From contig JAECYW010000003.1 of the NCBI GenBank assembly GCA_023014335.1, forward strand, positions 3,906,001 through 3,970,000: DNA of 64,000 nt. The letters are read 5' to 3'. Positions 45,572 to 56,743 of the stretch are shown in pieces; positions within the stretch are counted from its first letter, which is position 1, and every line of letters starts with the position of its first letter. A program made the position numbers and the translations under genes. The notes beneath the pieces were generated by a model. That model was given only the letters and a program-made list of their open reading frames with translations. It was not told where the DNA came from and made no database searches. This stretch comes from Galerina marginata. Lineage: Eukaryota > Basidiomycota > Agaricomycetes > Agaricales > Galerinaceae.

Positions 45572-46841
45572 ATGACACAATTCCCGAACCCAGCCCCGAA
45601 CCCCTCCAGTGGCGTTCAACCTGCGACAACCGTCATCGCTGCCCCGAACCCGGCTCCGGAGGTTCAGGTTGCGAACGCAGTCGCCGCTACTCCTCCAGCC
45701 CAACCCATCGCGGCTGGTGGTGGTGTCCACCCTGCGACCAATGCTGCGACTCAAAACCCGGCCCCCAACGCCATCCAGTCCTTAACCGCCGACCATATTG
45801 CCCCAAACCCGGCCCCGACTGCGAACGCTGCTGGTGCTACTCCTCCAGTCCAACCGGCAGTAGCGACGGGTAAGTCTTGCTCTCCTTTTCGAATACCTCC
45901 GATCTCACGGATATACAGCAGGTGTTGGGCAACATGGCGCTACGGCGGACGCATTCCCAGGCGTCGAATTCAGAAATTGGTCGAGCATTAGCCCTCCCCG
46001 CCCTTCTGAGCTCCGTCGGCCCCCAGGAGATTGGCACTCCTTCTATGTTGTCAAGGTCGCCGATACCCTGGGTGTATTTCATGATTTCAAGTCAGTGCCA
46101 CCCATCTCAGGGTTCCTGTTCGCATGCTAACGTTGATTTAGCCTCATACCCCACCCATCTCGCCAGCGCGAATTTGTTTTCTCTCAATTTGAGGACTGGT
46201 TCGGGGCCCTCGGCTGCTACATGCACTTCTTCCACAACGGGGGACTTCGCCTGGTTGAAGCCCTCGATCCTCGACCTCTGGACAACGCGCGGGGCCGTGG
46301 TTCGACTCAGAAGAACCCAGGGTCTGGCGCAGAAGGTACGGCACTTGCCCAGCCACGATTTGACGCACAAAATCCGGCAATTGCCCAGCCAGTGCCCGTC
46401 CCTGGAGCCCTTTCTGCTGCGGCGCTAGTTCCGGGAACTGCCCAAAATCCTGACGTTCCTAGCGCTCAAAAAAACATCCCTGCATCTGTATTTTCGAACT
46501 CCCCAGCCACCGGTTCTCCTCACCACCCCTGGCCTGTCCGTTCCACCGATCCATCCCCAGTAGCATCACGCCAGTCTGGTCGAGACTCGCCAACATCCAC
46601 TCCCACGCCTCCACCGCGCCCCCATGCCCCAGCTCCCCCGGATGCTCAAAATGGTAGCAAGAAGATCTTCATCTTCACTCCCCCCGGCGCTGTTGTCCGA
46701 CCGCCGAAACGGGATGCGCCTGCGGATGCCTCGGTCAAACCTCGTAAGGCAGCTGCACTCAGGGGAACTGCCCAGCGAGCAGCGCCTTCCATGGTCCCCG
46801 TGCCGTCTATGGGCCCTGAGTGGTACCTACCACTTATATGA
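45572..46841 (+). CDS. Hypothetical proline-rich protein with conserved core
   Basis: Exons 45572-45869, 45922-46090 and 46142-46841. The N-terminus is a low-complexity Pro/Ala/Asn linker. The conserved core is GVEFRNWSSISPPRPSELRR, GDWHSFYVVKVADTLGVFHD and, across the splice, REFVFSQFEDWFGALGCYMH with FFHNGGLRLVEALDPRP. The remainder is low-complexity Pro/Ala/Ser, ending SMGPEWYLPLI. Not recognised by name. Its position after the gene at 42719, same strand, with 766 bp between, suggests a two-gene unit. Confidence 0.65.
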
Positions 46842-47082
46842 AATAACCCTGGCAGCTGCCTGCACAGCGATGTAATTGCTGCCAGGGCTTTTAATGAAAT
46901 GAGATGGCCTGGCAAGTGTTTCATTGCGATCTCATTTCTTTTCAAGGGCATTTCATAACTTCTTGCCTATCTTATTTCATTGCGATCTCATTGCGGTCTC
47001 ATTATGATTTCATTGTCATTTCATTTCATTCTTACCAGAAGATATCTCATAGTTGCCAGGTCATTTCATTATTGTCTGCTTG
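46842..47082. repeat. ATTTCAT-rich segment with hairpin
   Basis: Begins with CCTGGCAGC...GCTGCCAGG, a 9-bp stem. The rest is dense in ATTTCATT/ATCTCATT words, similar to the interior of the foldback element at 22518-23229. Probably a MITE relative; ends not defined. Confidence 0.45.
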
Positions 47083-47330
47083 CAGCCTATGCCGCTAGTT
47101 GAAGACATCAGGTAGGTAAACTGCCCAAAGAGGACCTTGCATCAGGTAGGTAAACTGCCCAAGCGTGTCAGTTTACCTACGATATGCATATTTGTTAGAC
47201 TACGTCGTTGCTCTCATATAGAGCAGCCTATGCCGCTAGTTGAAGACATCAGGTAGGTAAACTGCCCAAGCGTGTCAGTTTACCTACGATATGCATATTT
47301 GTTAGACTACGTCGTTGCTCTCATATAGAG
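47083..47330. repeat. Tandem duplication at the Y left end
   Basis: The Y terminus is present twice: about 47083-47222 and 47223-47330. The outer copy has an additional AGAGGACCTTGCATCAGG segment like the right arm; the inner lacks it. This suggests an insertion of one end beside another, or replication slippage. Confidence 0.8.
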
Positions 47331-47841
47331 AGTAGTATATGTATTTGTTTGGCACTTGATGGCATCACTATGGATCACATGACTTTGAATTTGCCTCTAT
47401 TTACATGCTTGTCGCACATTTATGTAATTTTATGGCCTCAAATGCAAACAAATATAAATAAAGGCTCTCAGGGCCACTGCATCCATGATATAAAAGGCAA
47501 TCAAGATGCAATTGCCTAAAATGGCAGTGTTTAGTCAGCTAGCTAATTTTGAACTTAGCAGCATTTGTGATAAGTTCTTTAATTATTAAATAACACTAAA
47601 AGCCTTATATCTCAATGAGGAAGGTAGCTAGTCATGTGATTTAAATTTTAGTAGGGTCTAAAAATAGATTACGTTCTTTTGAGACCCTCTTTCCTTTTTG
47701 GGAAAATTTCCCGTCAGCCAAAATTTCTCACCGCCGGCTTTTTTTCACTTTTTTGCATTTTTCTCTGTGGGAAAAATAGCTACGCACAAAATTTTGATGG
47801 ATTCAGGGTCAGATGGCTTGGCCGCACATTTTTTATTAATA

Positions 47842-47952
47842 GCACAGCCACATCTGAGCACATTTGGGAATGGCTTGGTAAACTGCCCAAGCTGTCAAAA
47901 AGTGAGGCTAGTTTGCCGAGCCTTTCCAGGATGTGCTCGGATGTGGCTGTGC
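47842..47952. repeat. Hairpin inside the Y arm
   Basis: 47842-47863 (GCACAGCCACATC, GAGCACAT) pairs with 47931-47952 with one mismatch in 22 bp. It is repeated, inverted, in the right arm near 49981-50091. Thus hairpins are nested inside the larger palindrome. Confidence 0.85.
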
Positions 47953-48184
47953 CTCTGATAAAAAACAACGTAATCAACAACGCGACCCTGAATCTATCAG
48001 AATCGTGGCTGTGTCTTCTTTCCTTATTGAGATATAAGCCAAATATTAGTATATGGTCAACTTACAGCCCTTGGTATATTGACAGTCAATGGTCAACTGC
48101 CACACTTGGGCAGTTTACCTACCTGATGCAAGGTCCTCCTTGGGCAAGTTACCATTATTCACACATCAAGGTAGCAGCAACAGG

Positions 48185-49748
48185 TGTTTCATGTCGCGTC
48201 GCCGTTCTTGAAACGGCGGCGGCTCGGTGGCCGTGTTGGTGATGCAGAGGAGCCGGTGGAGGTTGGGGTGGACTGGCGTTGACGGTCCCGCGTACATCTC
48301 AACCTACTCGGTAGAGAAGGCGCGCGACGCCGATCGTCGTTCGCGTCCGCCCTGCGCAGTTGGACGGGTTGAGTAAATCAGTGGAGGGGTTGACAAGGGA
48401 AACAAATCGAGTCGTATGACTCGATTTGGCACGTACTAGCCGGGTCCCCCTCTTCCAGGGCCTCCCCTTGCACGTCCTAGCACCTCAACTCCTACTCAAA
48501 TCCCTCCTGAGTCGGCCCACATCCTGGAGGAAGGGAGGGGCGCGCGACGTTAAACTGATGTCGTAGCGATGTAAGTGGTCCCTAAACGGAGTCAGAAGGT
48601 CAGAAAGTTTGTAGTTGTATGCAGTAGCACTGACTTACCTGGGTTATTGCGTCCTTAAGGGTCGGGACGGCAAATGGGGAGGGAGGGACAGATGGTTGTG
48701 GTGGTTGAAGACAAGATCAACGACGTTCAGACGTCGTTGATGCGTTACCCGGGCGTTTCCGTAACGACCCAATTGGCTCGGAAACGCGGACCGACCTCTC
48801 TCCGATCCGCTCTCGAAGTCTGCAACGCCTCCGAGGCAGTCCCCAGCAAATCCGAGAGCTCGTTGATCAACGGGATACGTTACTAGTTGTGTCTAATATA
48901 TGATTCCAAGCTTATACGTCCTATTAAGGTAAATATAATGTGTTACATTCAAAATACAGATCCTAGCCGCTGAACACACTCAATGCTACACTACTCCCCC
49001 GCAGAATAGACCCACTGCAAGCATGAGAGGTGTGGTATTACACTACCATAACTGCTACAAAGATGTTTACATTTAAATATATGAGTTTGAAGGAATGAAT
49101 ACCTTGATACCTTGAGCTGTAGTCAAGGTGTAGCTCAATGAAGTTCCTGGTAAGTGAATATCGATGTTAATAAAAAAAAGTTGTTCGTATATCGTCCGGA
49201 GTATCTACTTTGAAGGATTTACATTATGTGCTATCAGAAGTGTAATTTTTATTCGGATATACGCTCCAATCCGTGAGGTATGGCTTCTCGAATATGAGAT
49301 ACCGATACCGAAATCACCTCTCAAATATAATCACCCTTATTACGAGGTTTATATATTTTATTTACTGATACGTAGGCGGTAGTACTATTTAAAATACTCA
49401 TTCAAATAACTTCCTCGGCTTATTTCTATCTATCGGCCTGTTCAACGTCGTCAGTGTCGATCCGCGCATTCGCCGGATTGCCCGGTCCGCCAAGTTCAAC
49501 CTCAGCTCACGACGAGATCAACCAACTCCAACCGTGCGACATCTGTTATCAACTGCCAACACCAACATCAACCACCGTCTCCCTCACCTCTCCCTTGCTT
49601 CGTGCCCCGAACTCTCAGGTATGTTTCTTTTGGCATACCATCATTATACTGATTGCTAATAACTTAATATGTGAATAGGTTTCTCCACCAATTACGAACC
49701 CGCCGACTGACGTCGTGCGGCTGTCTATTCTTCAAAATGATATGTTCC
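48185..49748. repeat. 1,564-bp near-identical direct repeat, copy 1 (loop of Y)
   Basis: Identical by eye to 58115-59678 at a constant offset of 9,930 bp with one clear difference (T at about 48610 versus C at about 58540). It holds the left end of the A-family core, with a perfect hairpin at 48404-48427 (stem AAATCGAGTC, loop GTAT). The A right end found after copy 2 is absent here. Short open frames are shared but not protein-like. Confidence 0.93.
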
Positions 49749-50745
49749 CACCTGTTGCTGCTACCTTGATGTGTGAATAATGGTAACTTGCCCAAGGAGG
49801 ACCTTGCATCAGGTAGGTAAACTGCCCAAGTGTGGCAGTTGACCATTGACTGTCAATATACCAAGGGCTGTAAGTTGACCATATACTAATATTTGGCTTA
49901 TATCTCAATAAGGAAAGAAGACACAGCCACGATTCTGATAGATTCAGGGTCGCGTTGTTGATTACGTTGTTTTTTATCAGAGGCACAGCCACATCCGAGC
50001 ACATCCTGGAAAGGCTCGGCAAACTAGCCTCACTTTTTGACAGCTTGGGCAGTTTACCAAGCCATTCCCAAATGTGCTCAGATGTGGCTGTGCTATTAAT
50101 AAAAAATGTGCGGCCAAGCCATCTGACCCTGAATCCATCAAAATTTTGTGCGTAGCTATTTTTCCCACAGAGAAAAATGCAAAAAAGTGAAAAAAAGCCG
50201 GCGGTGAGAAATTTTGGCTGACGGGAAATTTTCCCAAAAAGGAAAGAGGGTCTCAAAAGAACGTAATCTATTTTTAGACCCTACTAAAATTTAAATCACA
50301 TGACTAGCTACCTTCCTCATTGAGATATAAGGCTTTTAGTGTTATTTAATAATTAAAGAACTTATTACAAATGCTGCTAAGTTCAAAATTAGCTAGCTGA
50401 CTAAACACTGCCATTTTAGGCAATTGCATCTTGATTGCCTTTTATATCATGGATGCAGTGGCCCTGAGAGCCTTTATTTATATTTGTTTGCATTTGAGGC
50501 CATAAAATTACATAAATGTGCGACAAGCATGTAAATAGAGGCAAATTCAAAGTCATGTGATCCATAGTGATGCCATCAAGTGCCAAACAAATACATATAC
50601 TACTCTCTATATGAGAGCAACGACGTAGTCTAACAAATATGCATATCGTAGGTAAACTGACACGCTTGGGCAGTTTACCTACCTGATGCAAGGTCCTCTT
50701 TGGGCAGTTTACCTACCTGATGTCTTCAACTAGCGGCATAGGCTG

Positions 50746-51571
50746 GAGTCAGTCTGCGCCGAAGTGATAATGGCTTAATAACGCACCTTTCTCCCTTCTG
50801 CAGGTTACCAACTCCAAGGGGGAATATCATTTCCGAGCGACCGCAAGCAGCAAGGCCGAGGCCGGTGTACCTCAAGCCAACTGAAAACCTTGTGTTGGCC
50901 TTTGCGAGGGCCTGGAAGCCCACGCAAGTACTGATCTGTGGGGCTGTAAGCCTATGTTTTAGTCAAACGAAGGAGTATTAAATTCGTATGTCTTTGTCGT
51001 TGGCTCTACTCAACACGTACGACTCGTAGTGCTTACGCGGCAGCATGTACGCCCAACCTATGCCTAACCCAGGGTCCTGCGAATAATTTGAAACGAGCTG
51101 GTTCTTGAGGCAGAAGTTGGCATCCATGCAAATAAAGACCATGTATAGAAACCTGGAAAGAGTTATGCGTCGCCTCGTCAAGTACACAAGGAAAGGACTT
51201 ACTTGACCCCATCAGGCGTGTCCTCCCACCCTTCCAACAAGTTGACTCCAGGCCGGGGGCAGGAAGGGCAGAGAATAGCCAATTGGCCGGGCTGAATTCC
51301 AGCAACGCCGCTCGCCTTGTTGGCTACGCCCGCCCACTTCATCATTTGGAGATGGCGCCACTGCATTACCATGCGCATGAGGGCTCGGTACCTTGACTTC
51401 GGAACACCCATGCCTGTATTGCTCGTTGACTTCTCCAGGCACCGATAGAAGTCGTATGTCGAGGCCTTGGTGGTGAGGGCGAGCTTGTGCAGATGGCGTA
51501 GGAGCTCGAACGTCGCACACGTCTTGACGGTCAGCTGCGAAGCCGGGTAGACACCTGTAGCAGCCATACTC
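50746..51571 (-). pseudogene. Decayed KDZ transposase, middle part
   Basis: Minus strand reads VYPASQLTVKTCATFELL, KASTYDFYRCLEKSTSNTGMG, RYRALMRMVMQWRHLQMMK, ILCPSCPRPGVNLLEGWEDTP, FICMDANFCLKNQLVSN (first catalytic Asp in MDAN), GWAYMLPRKHYESYV, VGFQALAKANTRFSVGLRYTG and FPLGVGNLQKGER. These follow the order of a KDZ transposase of a different subgroup from the one at 33.5-37.5 kb. It is cut at 51571 by element W and at 50746 by element Y. The remainder of the catalytic core is not in the window. Confidence 0.85.
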
Positions 51572-54500
51572 ATGTATGAAACACTGCCTTTTTGCAGTGA
51601 GCCCTCATACATCCAGACCGCGTTTTTGCAGTCTGCCTTTTTGCAGTCCCTATATATTATGCTCCTCTAGGGTGGTTGGGCGTGCCGGGGGTGGGTGTAT
51701 GGGTGCTCTAGGCTGGCGGGGGATAGTAAACATATGTAAACAATGCTCCCCATGATGTCGGGCACTGTCAAATGGGTGCTGCTCATCATTTGGGCGCTTT
51801 TGGGCGCCTTTAGGCGCGGGAATAAATCATGCAGGGTCTTCAAATATTGGTAGCAATTAAATTTGGCTGCTGCTCGTCGTTGGGAGCGGGTTTCGGGGCT
51901 GAAAACGCGCCAGGGGGCATATATTAGTACCTACATTCCATCTGGGATGTTGGTCACCCCGTCGGGGAGGCGGGACACACCTAACTCGAATCTGCAACGG
52001 ATTCCATGAGTCCCGACGGGGTCCTAGTTCCATTTTCGGACGCGTCCCGCGCCTTTTCGGTTCTTTTTGGATGAGCGATAAAAATAGATTTCATTGGTTT
52101 TCATCCAATATTACCTGCAATTTATCTTTCCCTCAACTTCTTTTTGCATATTCTTAATGTCCTTGTAAATACGAACGTAATGATATATTTTTTATTCCAA
52201 AATTCGCACTGGAAGTGGTCAAACGAACGAATGATACTTACGGGCACCATAGGATGAGTGTTATAAATAGATTTCCACCAAATTTCTACCGTTTTTGCCC
52301 TATCCCAAGCACAGTTTGTCTTTCCCTTCACTTGTGTAGACACGGTTGGAATCTACAGGCAATTCTGAACATGATGATGCTAATTTTATAGGCTAACACC
52401 CAGGGGAAGGCAAGTTATGTAGAATGATTAAATTATATCAATGTTGGACTATGTACAACATTATATCTACGTATGTATCGCAAGGAGACAACAGCTGTGC
52501 CTCCTCGTGATACTTACTCGTTGACGTGGGTAGAGCGACAGGAGCTGCCTGCCCATTCACCCGCTTCTCCGCCTACGGCTCTCAACTCCCTCCAACCGCG
52601 TCGTCGAACTCTGTCGTCGTGTCTCGTGGGCGACAACCCATGGCTCGCTCGCCTCACCCATGCCATCTTATCCGACGAGTAGCAATCAGGCTGTAGCAAT
52701 CGATATTGCTACAGCCTGTGCTCCACGTCGTACTCTCTCAATCGTCATCTCCCTTGCATCGCAGTCCACGGTTGAGGTGGACCGCTGGCTGGGAGATGTG
52801 GCCGGGTGGGGCATTGGAGAGTGGGAGGGGGTGAGGGATGAGGGAGTCCAAGGGTCGGCGAATGCGAAGGTGACGGCGTTTGCGGCTGGTCTTCGTGTCC
52901 GGGTTCCCTTTGGCCGTCGTGAGGGGCGAATGAAGAATAGGCAGAGGAGGTGGGAGGTGGGCGGGTAGGTATCGAGCGGTTGCGACGTTGCAGTACGAAG
53001 AGGGCGGGGACGTAGGGCGACGGCCACGGCCAACGAACAACGAACGCGAACGCGAGGAAGGGGTGTGGGACGGGTCGAGAGGGAGGAGGCAACGAATGTC
53101 GGGCAACGAATGTCGCTGCCTCCTCGCCATCCCCTCCTCCTCACTCTGGCAAAGGAGTAGCGGCGCTGCTGACGCCTCGATCATTCGTGTCGCAGAAGCA
53201 GCAGCGGTCGTGCTGCTGCTTCTCGTGCTGGCTGGGGTGCAGTACTCGTGTCTTAGGAGCAGCAGCGGTCGTGCTGCTGCTCTGCTGGCCACAGGTGCTT
53301 TGTGGGCGCGAAAGGCGAGGGTGGCCTTGAGGGTTCGTGGCGTAGGCGGGTCGGCATCGCCGTAGGCACCAAGCAGGGCTCGGAACCTATCTATCGCGGC
53401 GCGAATGAGGTGTGGACGGGCGGTGTAGGAAGAAAAGCGAGACGTGTCATATTTCGACTCGTCTCGCAACGTACCGGGCGGGTCTCCCTCTCCAGGGTCT
53501 CCCCTCGCTAACTTTCACCCGATTCCCACTCGAGTTCGTTGGAAAGTCGGCCCACAGCCCTCGACGTGAGGGGGGGCTCGCGACGCGCCATCCGACGTGA
53601 TTTGTGTGATAGAATACCTGAGAGAGGATGAAAATAAGTAATATAGCAATATAATTCCATAATTCCACTTACGAAACGAGTTCTTGAGGCCTTGAGGGCG
53701 GGATGGTCTAGGAGAGAGAGAATGGAGGTCGGTGGTGGTGGTGGAAAGCAAGATCAGCCAGTGTTGATGGCGGTTGATCTGGCTTCCGGCGTCTTCGGTG
53801 ATCGATATGATTGGTTGCCTCGAACGGACCGGACAATCCGTCGAGGTTCGTAGTCGTCGTGGACGTCTCGGACGACAGTAACACCTGAGCTAGGTCAAAA
53901 ATTAGTGACAGAGTGTATTCATAATTAACATAATTACGCATCTTCGTATGTCCGATGAGTGATTTGCCCTCTTAACGGTATGATTCGGGTATGTGCCTCT
54001 GAGCGTGGTGATTTCGGTCAAAACAGAGCGTCTACGAAACGGTATTCAGGTGCTTTAAGCATCATTAAGCTCAAGGAAATGTTTTGAAAAGAGAATATGC
54101 AGTGTTTTAAAGATTTCTAGATACCTTACAAGGCTGTATTACAACGTGAACTTTTTAAATCTCGACTTCATAACTTTTAGGCATGAATGTTTAAACAAAT
54201 TGCTCATCGTTTTCAGGCATTCAATATATACCCAGTTAAATTATTGGTACCCCATATTATTTCTCTATTTAAGGCTACATATTTTCTCTAAACCACAGAT
54301 ACAACATATACCGACAATATCCGTACTCTAAAGTATACTTTGGGATGGCCGCGACGATGTTCGAGACGGTGCAGACGGATCGGGGACTTCCCGGCCCGAC
54401 TGCATCAGCCAATCACACGCCTTGCCGAAAGTCGATCAACAAACGTTGATGTTCGATTTCTACTTCTCACCGCCACCACCACCACCTTCTCCTCTCTCTA

Positions 54501-56614
54501 TCTCGCTCCCTCAAGGCCACAAAAGCCTGCGTCGCGTGCCCCTCGCCTCCGCATGTGGGCCGGCGCTTTCGCAGTACGGCGCCTTCACCCGCGACTCACC
54601 ACTACACCCATCCGCGCCCCCTTCGGATTCCACTATGTCCATCCGTGACTCCATGCTGGCTCTAGCGCCAACGCCGCCTTCGATCCATGCGTCAAGCACT
54701 ACGGTTTCCCCTCCACAGTCCGAGATGCAGTGTGACTGGCGTCGAATACTCGAGCCCGGGAATTCCGCCAGTTGCCTGCACCTCTCTTCCTCTTCCCCAA
54801 CCTCCACGTCAATATGGGGGTGTTTCAGTTCTGCATGCACAAGTCGACGGCCGCCGGTACCCTAGGGACAAGGAGGATTAGCAAGGCGAGGGCAACAACG
54901 ATGGATGACGAGGGAGGGCGAAGGGGATGACGACCAATGTGGAGGGGGGTGGATGAGGGCGTGCATGTGGCCGATCGAAGTGGAGGGCGGCGGTTATGGG
55001 AAGTAGCAGCACGACGATGACGGCGGGGTAGCGATGGAGAGGCAACGATGGTGTTGTCCCACCCTCTCGCTGCCCTCCAGCCGTCGCTTGCCCCTTTGCC
55101 GTAACCTCTCCGCCGTCATCGTGTCAGAGTCGCGGAAGTCGCTCGACTCCGACTTGCACGTCCCCACTACAACACAGTCGCGATCTGCCCGGCTTGCAAC
55201 GGCCAAAGGCAGAGCCGAAGCGTGGACCGAGGAAATGAACGCGAATGCCGAATGCGGCGGCGTTCGCGTTCTTGGACACCCCAGCACCCTCTCTGGACCC
55301 CACTCCGTCCCTTGCCATGCCCTTTGCCCCTGGTGCTGACATCTCCCCGCCTGTAGTCCACGTCACATCTGTGCTGCGATGCAAGGAGGTGTCGACTCGG
55401 GCTATACAGGTGGTAAGGAGTCTGGATGGCAGCGCGCACCGTCATCCGCCGGCGCTTTCGTATGCCCGCCGGTTTGCAGTCCGCCACCGGCGCATCCCAG
55501 AGCAAGGCTGAACCGCTTGTAAACCGTGGCGTGAATGCGACAGCGCAAAGAGACGGCGCAGGAGGCTGGATGGGCTGGGCAGGGTGAATGAGGGCACAAG
55601 GGGACGTCGCAGAGGGCTGGATGAGCTGGCCAAGGTGAACGGACGGCTGATTGCTGCCGCCTCCGTTCTCCCTGCTTGAATATACGTAGATTTATACGTA
55701 GATTTATTAGTCGTAGCACACTTACCAATAAATTGATATTTTCTACACAACCATGTATGAGAGCGGGATAACTGAGCCTTCCACTGGGTATTTACCTACA
55801 AAATTGGTGCTGACAGGTTCGCATTTTTATCCTGATTACAGTTGTGTCTATAAGAGTGAAGGGAGCAACAAGCTGAGGCCAGTGGAGGGCAAAAACGGTA
55901 GACATTTTGAGAAATCTATTTATAACACTCATCCTATGGTGCCCGTAAGTATTATTCATTCGTTTAACCACTTCCAGAGCGTATTTAGCAACAAAAATTA
56001 TACTGTTAGGTTCGTATTTACGAGTACTTTTCGACTATGTATTAAAAAGCGATGGGACGGACAAATTGAAAGAAATATAGCTCGAAAACTAAATAAATCT
56101 ATTTTTATCGCCCATCCAAAAGGAGCCGAAAAGGCGCGGGACGCGTCCGAAAATGGAACTGGGACCCCGTCGGGACTCATGGAATCCGTTGCAGATTCGA
56201 GTTAGGTGTGTCCCGCCCCCCCGACGGGGTGACCGACATCCCAGATGGAATGTGGGTACTAATGTATACCCCCTGGCGCTTTTTCAGCCCCGAAACCCGC
56301 CCCCAATGACGAGCAGCAGGTAAATTTAATTGCTCTCAATATTTGAGGACCCTGCAAGATTTATTCCCGCGCCTAAAGGCGCCCAAAAGCGCCCAAATGA
56401 TGAGCAGCACCTATTATACAGTGCCCGACATCATGGGGGGCATTGTTTATATGTGTTTACTATCCCCCGCCACCCTAGAGCACCCATACACCCACCCCCA
56501 GCCCGCCCACCCACCCTAGAGGAGCATACTATATAGGGACTGCCAAATGGCAGACTGCAAAAACGCAGTCTGGATGTATGAGGGCTCACTGCAAAAAGGC
56601 AGTGTTTCATACAT
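51572..56614. mobile_element. Element W: 5.04 kb with arms of about 0.9 kb and hairpin ends
   Basis: The left arm 51572-52480 is the inverse of 55740-56614, roughly 90-95 percent identical by eye. Both ends start ATGTATGAAACACTGC. The terminal 41 bp fold by themselves: ATGTATGA pairs with TCATACAT, and inside it CACTGC with GCAGTG; next to it CAGACTGC pairs with GCAGTCTG (perfect in the right arm, one change in the left). No transposase was found. The interior carries the A3 core and GC-rich low-complexity DNA. It interrupts the decayed KDZ transposase. Confidence 0.85.
53437..54600. mobile_element. A-family inverted-repeat core (copy A3), inside W
   Basis: Left end GCGAGACGTGTCATATTTCG, then GTCTCCCTCTCCAGGG, GTCGGCCCACAGCC, GGGGGGCTCGCGACGCG. 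Right end near 54530-54600, inverted: GCGTCGCGTGCCCCTCGCC, ATGTGGGCCGGCG. Inner inverted blocks: GAGGCCTTGAGGGCGGGATGG on the left, CTCCCTCAAGGCCACAAAAG on the right. AT-rich centre (53890-54330), no coding sequence. Confidence 0.6.
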
Positions 56615-56743
56615 AAATCTAGCTGACATGGCTGGGGTAGAGGCGTCGACGGAGTAGCTGGATGTGATGAGGAATGGCGCGTTGGCAGCCGCAGTACTGG
56701 ATGGCGACTGAATGGATACCGTTCGTATGGAGGACCAGCCATG
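56615..56743 (-). pseudogene. Decayed KDZ transposase, end of CxC2
   Basis: The 129 bp between elements W and Z reads WLVLHTNGIHSVAIQYCGCQ then RAIPHHIQLLRRRLYPSHVS on minus. This is the NGIH...CGC..PHH.QLLRR..YP end of the CxC2 domain. It directly bridges the pieces at 61713-62060 and 50746-51571. Confidence 0.82.

Larger units (their letters stand above)
47083..50745. mobile_element. Element Y: foldback with arms of about 1 kb
   Basis: The left arm 47083-48186 and right arm 49747-50745 are near-perfect reverse complements; both contain the same open frame in opposite directions (LFGKISRQPKF..., LSESWLCLLSLLRYKPN). Ends match as CAGCCTATGCCGCTAGTTG. The left arm is longer because of a local tandem duplication. 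At the inner ends, GGTAGCAGCAACAGGTG on the left meets CACCTGTTGCTGCTACC on the right, so without the 1.56-kb loop the arms would form a continuous palindrome. No transposase is encoded. The right end falls inside an intron-like segment of the decayed KDZ gene. Confidence 0.85.

Noticed and set aside
47679..50256. Open frames of 174-187 codons in both Y arms (LFGKISRQPKF, SESWLCLLSLLRYKPN)
   Set aside because: The frame is a by-product of the inverted arms, contains the hairpin, has no recognised domain and overlaps other open frames on both strands.
52660..53469. 243-codon minus frame and overlapping plus frames inside element W
   Set aside because: Several frames on both strands are open at once because of CG bias; amino-acid composition is Pro/Ser/Arg-rich without motifs.
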